Below, piece after piece: positions 36,243-43,247 of a DNA stretch of 43,247 bases. A model generated the notes under the pieces. That model made no database searches. It was given only the letters and a program-made list of their open reading frames with translations, and had not been told where the DNA came from. Made by a program: the position numbers and the translations under genes. Location: the NCBI GenBank assembly GCA_003155655.1, contig PMDS01000103.1, positions 1,738 to 44,984 of the forward strand, written 5' to 3'. Source of the DNA: Melioribacter sp. Its GTDB lineage: Bacteria > Bacteroidota > Ignavibacteria > Ignavibacteriales > Melioribacteraceae. The stretch's first letter is position 1, and the number at the start of each line of letters is the position of its first letter.

Positions 36243-36969
36243 GAAAGCTAAAATATTTGGCATACTTTTAAGTGATCTTGATTATAACAGCTTGCTGCAG
36301 CTAACAGTGGAAAGTATTTCTCAAAAGAAGAAAGTGGCAATTGGGTATTGTACGGCTCATATTCTAAATCTTGCATATAATAATAATTCTCTGAAAACAT
36401 TGCTAAATTCTTTTGAATATTTACACCCCGACGGAATTGGAACTTTCATTGCATTAAAAATTCTTTGTGGTAAAAAAAGTATCAAAGCTAAAATTACAGG
36501 TTCTGATTTTTATCCCATTCTAATTAGGGAAGCTATAAAAAATAATTGGAGTTTTTATTTTTTTGGAGACTCAAATGATGTGTTGAATTGCATCAATTTT
36601 AATTTTCCTATGCTTAATATTGTAGGTATAAAGTCAGGTTTCAATTTTGATGACAAAGAAATTATACTGGATATAAATAAAAAGGATGTAAATATTCTAA
36701 TAGTTGGACTTGGTACTCCGCTTCAGGAAGAATGGGTTGTAAAAAACAAGAATTTTCTTTTTGTAAATGTTATCTTTACTGTCGGTGATGGTATCAAAAT
36801 ATTTGCGGGTACCAAACAAAGAGGACCTATCATTGTTCAACGCTTAGGTTTAGAATGGTTGGTTAGATTAATTTCAAATCCGGTAAAAATGTGGAAAAGA
36901 TATTTAATTGGTATACCGCAGTTTTTACTAAGAGTAATTCTGAATAAATTTAGGATTATTAAACAATGA
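36235..36969 (+). CDS. WecG/TagA/CpsF-family glycosyltransferase
   Basis: 244 residues from GTG 36235; longer versions from ATG 36187 lie inside the previous gene and add residues unlike the family. AAAGG upstream supports the start. Motifs are YCTAHILNLAYNN, LHPDGIGTFIALK, ITGSDFYPIL, IVGLGTPLQEEWV, and the C-terminal GPIIVQRLGLEWLVRLISNP and KMWKRYL. In the family these enzymes transfer ManNAc or related sugars to an undecaprenyl-linked first sugar, as an early step in teichoic acid or common-antigen synthesis. It overlaps the C25 peptidase gene by 4 bases, so the two are probably translationally coupled. Confidence 0.9.
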   Translation: MIKKAKIFGILLSDLDYNSLLQLTVESISQKKKVAIGYCTAHILNLAYNNNSLKTLLNSFEYLHPDGIGTFIALKILCGKKSIKAKITGSDFYPILIREAIKNNWSFYFFGDSNDVLNCINFNFPMLNIVGIKSGFNFDDKEIILDINKKDVNILIVGLGTPLQEEWVVKNKNFLFVNVIFTVGDGIKIFAGTKQRGPIIVQRLGLEWLVRLISNPVKMWKRYLIGIPQFLLRVILNKFRIIKQ

Positions 36970-39900
36970 AAAAAAATGTACGAAATATTTTTATTCTCCT
37001 CTTCCTTTCTATACCATCATTTTATTTTGCACAGTTAAAGAATATAACTGAACAAAATGAAAAGGGTATTATTCTTACACTTCAAGACTTCAATTTCCAG
37101 TATAAAGATGAGCACAAAAATAATTTTATAATAAGGGACTATTATCAATTTAATGATCCCGGACAGGCAGGAAGATTTAAACTCCCTTTTAAGGTGGTTA
37201 CAGTTGCACTTCCTCCAAATGTCCATCCCGTTATTAAAGTAATTGAAAAGCAGGAAAATACGTTTGAAGGTATAATTCCGGCATTACAGAGAGGAGTGAA
37301 ACTTAATAACGATTCAACCCTTGCATTTGTTGATTATGACTACAAAAACATTACAACTTTTAATGATGAAGACCAATTGCTTGGAACCACTTCTTATTTT
37401 TGGTTAAAAGGCGTTTATTGTATCCAATTTAAAATTCATTCTCATTTATTTGATTCTAAAACCAATCAATTGCATGTTCTTAATAGGATTAAAATAAATT
37501 TAGAATTTGCAAACAATAGCTTTTTTGCAAATTCTAAAAAAGAAATTAAATACAATACTCAGGATTCTTTATTATCCCGGTATATCTATAATTATGGTTA
37601 TACAAGTCAGCTTAATCCTCAAAATCTAAAAGCAATTAAAGATTCATCATACGACTGGCTGGATTTTAACAGTCCACATATAAAATATTCCATTGCAGCA
37701 AATACAATATTTCGAATTTACAAGAAGGATTTAGTTGATAATGGATTGATTAGTTCTACAGTTGACCCAAGGACCTTCAAACTATTTGAGTCCGGTAAAG
37801 AAGTCCCAATTACTATCAAGGGGCAAGAAGATGGAACGTTTGACAATGGTGACTATATTGAATTTACCGGGGGAATGAATTACCCAAAAAAATCCTACAG
37901 AATAATTAATGCTGATACTGAAGAATATAATGAGTACCTGAACAGGTATACTGATTCCTTGTATTTCTTTTTAACCTGGGGCAACAAGCCCGGCAAAAGA
38001 GTCCCTGTGCAAAACTCTATTTTAATATCGAATGATACACTTGCCTACTATATGCAGAATGATCATTATGAAAAAAATATAATGCTGCAGAACCTAAATG
38101 GGGATGAGCTGGCAAATCAAAATCCTGATTGGAATAAAAATAAAACCTGGTACTCGGATTGGCTTTTTACTAATGCTTCATATACTGTTAAAATTAGTAA
38201 TATCTATAAAAATAAAAGTGCGAATATTTATTTCAAATCTGTTAGCGCAGGTTCCAATATAACTGCAAGAGCACATCAATTATTATTTAAATTCAACGGT
38301 GTTAAAATAGATTCTCAATCCATAGATAGATACAAACAGGTTGTGCTTAAAGGAACTGTAGATTCTAATTCTCTTATCGAAGGGAATAATCAAATATCTG
38401 TTACAAATATCGCCAACGGGTCTAGTCCTAACTACCTTGGGATTGACTGGTATGATATTGAATATCCAAGACAACTGATTGCGCAGAATGATTCTCTTAT
38501 CTTTACTCTTGACCCAAAACTTGATAAAAAAATTAGGATTGTAAAAATTAAAAATGTGGTAACTACCGATTTTGTTTTATATAAATCAAAACCGGTTGTT
38601 AAGAAAATTGAATCTTTCCAGAAGAATGGAACAAATCTGATTTTCAGTGATACTACATCCGGGGGTGATCAATATTGCTTGATCCCCGTACATAATATTA
38701 ATTCACCGCAGTTTATTTATAAGAAAAATTTTATTAATCTGAGAAACAGCAGCAACCATGCCGATTATATCGCTATTACACACAGTAATTTTTTAAGTAG
38801 TGTCCAGGTTTATACAAGTAGTATTTCCACATTATATAACGTTATGCCAATAGTTGTTAACATTAGCGACATCTTTGACGAATTTTCATTTGGTTATCCT
38901 TACCCTGAAGCAATTAAATCTTTTTTAATTGCCGCATCATCTTCATGGGGTTCACCAAAGCCTAAGAATGTTGTATTAATAGGCGATGCAGATTATGATT
39001 ATAAAAAATTTCGCTTTAAGAATGACGGGGTAATTGGCGGTGGTAATTTTGTACCTTCATATGGATTTCCTGTAAGTGACTATTGGTTCACAGTTTGGGA
39101 TAATAACAGTTTTATACCCCAGCTCGCAATTGGAAGGCTGCCAATAAATTCTGCATTAGAACTAAATAGATACGCTGATAAGGTAAGGAACAATTTTAAT
39201 AATCCTTTTACTGACTGGAATAAAAAATATATCTTTTTTTCAGGTGGTAATGGAAGTTCGGCCGATGAATTAACCCTGTTCAAATCAACAAATGATACTG
39301 TAATTAGTAAGTTTATTAAACCGGTACCGGTTGGCGGTAATGTAAATCATTTTTACAAAACTGCAAATCCGCAAAGTGATTTTGGTCCAATTACTTCAGA
39401 TCAATTTAATTCTGCTATTGATCAAGGCGCCGTTATAATTTCTTATCTTGGGCATAGCGGAACCGCAACGTGGGATAATAGTATAAATGACATAACACAG
39501 TTGAAAAATAAGCAGAACCGGAATCCATTAATTCTTGATTTTGGTTGTTCAACTGCAAAATTTGCTGAACCTGACGTTGTTTGTTTTGGTGAAAGGTTTA
39601 TTCTGGATGCCAATGGTCAGGCAATTTCATACATCGGGAATTCGTCACTTGGCTTCGTGTCAACTTCAACTTTCATCCCTCAGAAATTTTTTGAGCTACT
39701 CTCGTTGCAGCCTTCGCTTTCCATTGGTGAACTTATGCTTAATACAAAACAAACTATGCTTCTAACTTATGGAAATACTTCTCTTAGTAGGATTTTTGTT
39801 TTAACCAATTCTCTTTTAGGTGACCCGGTAATTAAATTGAAAATCCCTCAAAAAACTAACCTTTATCTCGATCAAAATAGTTTTCTTTCAAAGGATAATG

Positions 39901-42302
39901 TTTTTAATGAGAATAATGACTCCACGCAGGTGAAATATCAAGTGCAAAATCTTGGAAGAGCGGATCTAAAAAATTATCAAATCAATTTCGCACAAAAATT
40001 CAACGGTGGATTAATTTCCGGGAAGAATATCTCGCGCCCTTTGCCCTTATTGTATGATACTTTGTCATTCTGGATAAAAACAAAAAATTATCCGGGACAG
40101 CATACAATTGACCTTGTTCTTGATCCCTTAAATCAGATTGATGAAATTTATAAAAACGACAATAATTTGACATCATTAATAAATGTTTATTCGTCTTCGT
40201 TAAGAGATCTTTTAACCAATGTTATTGAGAATTCACTTAATAATTCATTTAACATTTTGAATCCGGCCCAAAATATTAACAAGCAGTTTAATATTATTTT
40301 TGAAATAGCTGACAACAATTCATTTCAAAATAGTAGTATTAAGAAGTTCCCTGCCGGACAAATGTTTACAAAAATTACTCTAAGTAATTTACTGACAAAT
40401 AAACGTTATTGGTTTCATTATAAAATGGATGATGTAAATTCTCAGAACTCTCCGGATAAGTCGTTTTACTATACAAATACTCCTGCTTTTTTAATAAATG
40501 ATCAATATTCGTTTACACTTCAAAAATATGTTCAGACGGCTTTTAGTTCAAATTCAATCCAGTTAGGAATTGATACATTGGACATAAAAGCATTCTCTGC
40601 AGGTACTTATGCCGGTTCAACATGTGTAATTTCTAAAAATGGATTAAACCTGCTTGTTAATAATTATTTTGCCGGCATTGGCATTGTCGTTTTTGATGAA
40701 ACCACACTTAATATGGATTATAGCGATTGGTACCAGTTGTTTAATGATCCTGCAAGAATGCAGCAGCTGGTAAATTATTTAAATTCAATTCCCGAAAAGA
40801 AAATAGTTGTTTTGGGGGTTTCTGATGATGCAGCAAACAATATTTCACTTGATTTAAAGAATGCTCTCAAATCTTTAGGTAGTACTAAAATTGATTCATT
40901 AAAATTTCAAGGCTCATGGGCAATGATAGGAAAAAGGAATTCAAAGCCCGGGGAGGTTGTTGAAAAAGTGGCTGGTCCATATAATGGGTCAGTTTTAGTC
41001 GAAAAAAAATATTCAAAGCAATTTGACACTGGAAAAATGATAACCCAAAAAATTGGCCCGGTATCCTCTTGGAAAAAACTTTACTATACATTGGATGCTG
41101 CCGGTACTCAGCTAATAAAATTTAGACCAATTGCCATTGATAAAAATGGTAAAACAGATACGCTTGCTGCCCTGCAGATTAATAACGGCATTGCTGATCT
41201 TTCTCAAATTGATCCCGGAAAATATCCTTTTATGCAAATGCAGACAGAATTTACATCAGCTCAGGGCATAAGCCCAATCCTAAAATCGGTAGGTGTAGAT
41301 TATGCCGGAGCTGCTGAGCTAGGGACTAACTATCAAGGAGTAACTTTGGATAAAGATACGCTCGAGCTTGGTGAAAAGGCGAATTTGTCATTTAATGTTT
41401 ATAATGCAGGTTCAGCACGCGCTGAAAATTTCAAAGTGATTGTCGATGCGATAAATAAAGATAACGTTCATGCAAAAATATTTGAGCAACTGGTTGATTC
41501 TATTGGTATTGGACAGAGCAGACTGTTTACTACTTCCTACTCAAGCGTAACAAATACCGGCAAGGTTCAGCTGGTAATCAGCATTGATTCCGCCAATAGC
41601 ATAACTGAAATGTTCAAAGATAATAATAGTTATAGTGTCCCAATATTTATAAAATCAAATACAAAGCCGGCAGCATTGCGTTTAACATTTGACGGTAATG
41701 ATATTATGAATGGAGACTATATTTCTTCATCGCCACATATTAAAATTGAATTAAATGATCAGTCGTTGCTTACAATTACTGATACGAATGCAGTTAAAAT
41801 CATTCTTAATAATAAAAGAATTTATTTTTTAAATAACCCTGCAATTAACTATTCTTTTTCTTCAAGCAATCCAAAGTTAAGTGTTGATTATAGACCATCA
41901 TTATCCAGCGGTACTTATATATTAAAAGTTGTTGGTTCTAATGCAGGCGGACAGGTAATTGACACAAACGGAGTGCAAAGGAAATTTTCTGTCCAAAATG
42001 AATTGCAGGTCAGTGAAGTATATAATTATCCGAACCCATTTGCTGTTGAAACGTATTTCACATTTAAGCTTACCCAGATACCGGATGAAGTTAGAATTAA
42101 AATATTTACAGTTGCCGGCAGAATCATAAAAGAGATAAGAATGAATTCCTTTGAATTAAAATATGATTTCAACAAAATATATTGGGATGGAAGAGACAAT
42201 GACGGTGATAACATCGCAAACGGTGTCTATATTTATAAATTAATATCTGTTAAAGGAAGTGAAACAGTTACGGCAACACAAAAACTTGTTAAAATGAAAT
42301 AG
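36966..42302 (+). CDS. C25-family (PorU/gingipain-like) peptidase with T9SS-type C-terminal domain
   Basis: 1778 residues. A signal peptide (about 1-23) is followed by a long N-terminal region. The C25 catalytic domain lies around residues 640-960, with VVLIGDADYDYKKF and QLAIGRLPINSALEL. The catalytic His830 is in YLGHSGTATWDN and Cys861 in ILDFGCSTAKF. CARDB-like beta domains (QVQNLGRADLKNYQINF near 1000; SFNVYNAGSARAENFKVIVD near 1480) follow. The C-terminus starts NYPNPFAVETYFTFKL near residue 1687 and ends QKLVKMK, an FlgD/T9SS-type sorting domain. PorU of Porphyromonas gingivalis is the T9SS sortase, which cleaves sorting domains and attaches cargo to A-LPS; it is about 1160 residues. 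The extra Ig-like modules here exceed that. A secreted peptidase is the alternative. Confidence 0.85.
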   Translation: MKKNVRNIFILLFLSIPSFYFAQLKNITEQNEKGIILTLQDFNFQYKDEHKNNFIIRDYYQFNDPGQAGRFKLPFKVVTVALPPNVHPVIKVIEKQENTFEGIIPALQRGVKLNNDSTLAFVDYDYKNITTFNDEDQLLGTTSYFWLKGVYCIQFKIHSHLFDSKTNQLHVLNRIKINLEFANNSFFANSKKEIKYNTQDSLLSRYIYNYGYTSQLNPQNLKAIKDSSYDWLDFNSPHIKYSIAANTIFRIYKKDLVDNGLISSTVDPRTFKLFESGKEVPITIKGQEDGTFDNGDYIEFTGGMNYPKKSYRIINADTEEYNEYLNRYTDSLYFFLTWGNKPGKRVPVQNSILISNDTLAYYMQNDHYEKNIMLQNLNGDELANQNPDWNKNKTWYSDWLFTNASYTVKISNIYKNKSANIYFKSVSAGSNITARAHQLLFKFNGVKIDSQSIDRYKQVVLKGTVDSNSLIEGNNQISVTNIANGSSPNYLGIDWYDIEYPRQLIAQNDSLIFTLDPKLDKKIRIVKIKNVVTTDFVLYKSKPVVKKIESFQKNGTNLIFSDTTSGGDQYCLIPVHNINSPQFIYKKNFINLRNSSNHADYIAITHSNFLSSVQVYTSSISTLYNVMPIVVNISDIFDEFSFGYPYPEAIKSFLIAASSSWGSPKPKNVVLIGDADYDYKKFRFKNDGVIGGGNFVPSYGFPVSDYWFTVWDNNSFIPQLAIGRLPINSALELNRYADKVRNNFNNPFTDWNKKYIFFSGGNGSSADELTLFKSTNDTVISKFIKPVPVGGNVNHFYKTANPQSDFGPITSDQFNSAIDQGAVIISYLGHSGTATWDNSINDITQLKNKQNRNPLILDFGCSTAKFAEPDVVCFGERFILDANGQAISYIGNSSLGFVSTSTFIPQKFFELLSLQPSLSIGELMLNTKQTMLLTYGNTSLSRIFVLTNSLLGDPVIKLKIPQKTNLYLDQNSFLSKDNVFNENNDSTQVKYQVQNLGRADLKNYQINFAQKFNGGLISGKNISRPLPLLYDTLSFWIKTKNYPGQHTIDLVLDPLNQIDEIYKNDNNLTSLINVYSSSLRDLLTNVIENSLNNSFNILNPAQNINKQFNIIFEIADNNSFQNSSIKKFPAGQMFTKITLSNLLTNKRYWFHYKMDDVNSQNSPDKSFYYTNTPAFLINDQYSFTLQKYVQTAFSSNSIQLGIDTLDIKAFSAGTYAGSTCVISKNGLNLLVNNYFAGIGIVVFDETTLNMDYSDWYQLFNDPARMQQLVNYLNSIPEKKIVVLGVSDDAANNISLDLKNALKSLGSTKIDSLKFQGSWAMIGKRNSKPGEVVEKVAGPYNGSVLVEKKYSKQFDTGKMITQKIGPVSSWKKLYYTLDAAGTQLIKFRPIAIDKNGKTDTLAALQINNGIADLSQIDPGKYPFMQMQTEFTSAQGISPILKSVGVDYAGAAELGTNYQGVTLDKDTLELGEKANLSFNVYNAGSARAENFKVIVDAINKDNVHAKIFEQLVDSIGIGQSRLFTTSYSSVTNTGKVQLVISIDSANSITEMFKDNNSYSVPIFIKSNTKPAALRLTFDGNDIMNGDYISSSPHIKIELNDQSLLTITDTNAVKIILNNKRIYFLNNPAINYSFSSSNPKLSVDYRPSLSSGTYILKVVGSNAGGQVIDTNGVQRKFSVQNELQVSEVYNYPNPFAVETYFTFKLTQIPDEVRIKIFTVAGRIIKEIRMNSFELKYDFNKIYWDGRDNDGDNIANGVYIYKLISVKGSETVTATQKLVKMK

Positions 42303-42346
42303 AATATCCAAATTTTTTATTCCTATGAAAAAGAAAAAAGTTAATT

Positions 42347-43105
42347 ATGTTTAGGAAAAATGGAATTAACCCGCAAAGTGCCGGCATAATTAAAACGCTT
42401 ATGGCAAATGTAATTGCAAAGATTGGAATTGCTATTGTTGTAATGTTGGGTGTAATTTATCTGGTTGTTCACGTGCTGGAAACCTCAAGTAAAGCATTGA
42501 AAGAAATTGCAGATGGATTCAATTCAGGAAAGGTCGTTTCTGAATTTCATGATTATATTACAAAAATGGAAGGGGTTAACAGGCTGCAAGTTGCTTTAAT
42601 TAAATCAGTTGATACATTCTCAAAAAAGGACTCAAAAAATATTCTTTGGGATTTAATCTCTCTGCCGGATGTTGAAGTTGAGATACAAGCCCCGGTAGAA
42701 TATTCATATTATCTTGAACTTAATGATAAATGGGAATTTAGATGGAATGATAGTAGTAGAACAATTGTAGCAATTGCTCCAAAAATAAAGTGCGGCACTC
42801 CTGCAGTAGATGTTTCCAATATGAAAATTATTGAGATATCCGGAAGTATATTGAGAAGTACGGACGAAGTTAAAGAAAAATTAAAAAGTGAATTGAGCCA
42901 AAAACTATCGGAAATTGCTGAATCTAAAATTTCTCTAATACGTGATACTGCACGCAACTATGCTAAACAATTTATAAAAAATTGGTTCATCAATTTTTAT
43001 TTCAAAGATGCAGCTTTAAAACCGGAATATTTAATTGTCTATTTTGCTGATGAAAATCCCCCAGCCGGAAATAATCAAATAATTAAATTGGAAAACAAAG
43101 AATAA
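42347..43105 (+). CDS. Membrane-anchored protein of unknown function (possibly DUF4230-like)
   Basis: 252 residues. One hydrophobic helix (about residues 20-44, IAKIGIAIVVMLGVIYLVVHVL) anchors it. The rest is soluble, with mixed beta and helix (VEVEIQAPVEYSYYLELND; a charged helix from about residue 170 onward). The overall shape, an N-terminal anchor then a compact domain, reminds me of DUF4230, but I am not confident. No catalytic motif is evident. It starts 44 bases after the C25 peptidase gene and may be co-transcribed with it. Confidence 0.6.
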   Translation: MFRKNGINPQSAGIIKTLMANVIAKIGIAIVVMLGVIYLVVHVLETSSKALKEIADGFNSGKVVSEFHDYITKMEGVNRLQVALIKSVDTFSKKDSKNILWDLISLPDVEVEIQAPVEYSYYLELNDKWEFRWNDSSRTIVAIAPKIKCGTPAVDVSNMKIIEISGSILRSTDEVKEKLKSELSQKLSEIAESKISLIRDTARNYAKQFIKNWFINFYFKDAALKPEYLIVYFADENPPAGNNQIIKLENKE

Positions 43106-43114
43106 TTCTTAGAT

Positions 43115-43127
43115 AACCTTCAAGGTT
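43115..43127. repeat. Palindrome AACCTT-C-AAGGTT, second copy of the intergenic element
   Basis: Same palindrome as 28624-28636 with C instead of T at the centre. The flanks ATAACCTT and GTTRCYGAA, and a following AGTTCTT, also match over about 35 bases. It lies ten bases after the stop of the gene at 42347. The remaining bases to 43247 are AT-rich, with no feature I can support. Confidence 0.6.
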
Positions 43128-43247
43128 ACTGAAAGCCAGTTCTTAAATCCTTCACAACTTTTATTAAAAAATCATTTCTTTAAAATTAGCATTAAGATAA
43201 TATGCTTTGGCAACAATATATCTAGTCGGTGCTGAAAAAGTAGATAG

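Noticed and set aside
42325-42354. Ten-codon upstream reading frame overlapping the start at 42347
   Set aside because: It could be a leader peptide, but short Lys-rich frames are common in AT-rich DNA and no ribosome binding site precedes it.

Overview
The window looks like one contig from an AT-rich member of the Ignavibacteria / Bacteroidota-Chlorobiota group. The signs are T9SS type-A C-terminal sorting domains of the 'YPNPFNPSTxI' kind, an OmpP1/FadL-type barrel, a TPR / DUF4292 / EnvC-like gene trio, a class II (B12-dependent) NrdJ, and a GIHH-type isoleucyl-tRNA synthetase. This taxonomic call is inference from gene families, not from a search. No rRNA, tRNA, CRISPR array or complete insertion sequence was seen.

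Layout. 354-3914 holds nrdJ, a single gene closed by a strong terminator. 4050-12441 is a long, tightly packed plus-strand run: PLP homeostasis protein, DivIVA-like protein, purine nucleoside phosphorylase, a membrane-anchored coiled-coil protein, ileS, a DksA/TraR-like regulator, lspA and rluD. Several of these overlap by 4 to 32 bases. On the minus strand, 12438-15057 encodes aspA-hydF (ammonia lyase plus [FeFe]-hydrogenase maturation GTPase), and 15181-17370 encodes a nine-heme c-type cytochrome with a T9SS sorting tail. 17592-23439 (plus) carries cysS, two cell-envelope proteins, an OmpP1-like barrel and rsgA, which appears to start at an AUA codon. A minus-strand ATP-grasp gene (23414-24334) is followed by a 445-base intergenic stretch with nested inverted repeats.

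From 24780 onward everything is envelope biology on the plus strand. A TPR lipoprotein, a DUF4292/LolA-like lipoprotein and a degenerate LytM-domain EnvC-like activator come first. They are followed by a glycan assembly cluster (flippase, four soluble glycosyltransferases, one GT-C membrane glycosyltransferase, a WecG/TagA enzyme). This runs by a 4-base overlap into a 1778-residue C25-family (PorU/gingipain-like) peptidase, followed by an anchored protein of unknown function.

How the genes fit together. Housekeeping genes fill the left half. The right half looks like a surface-glycan / type IX secretion locus. In T9SS organisms, sortase PorU attaches cargo to a surface lipopolysaccharide, so translational coupling of glycan genes to a PorU-like gene suggests the glycan may be the cargo anchor (inference). 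The nine-heme cytochrome would be a natural cargo. The most unusual sequence-level observations are the AUA start of rsgA, the two neighbouring lysine-rich tails on IleRS and the DksA-like protein, the DivIVA-like coiled coil re-used on a four-helix membrane anchor two genes downstream, and a duplicated 3' end of the EnvC-like gene flanking a palindrome that recurs at the right edge of the window.
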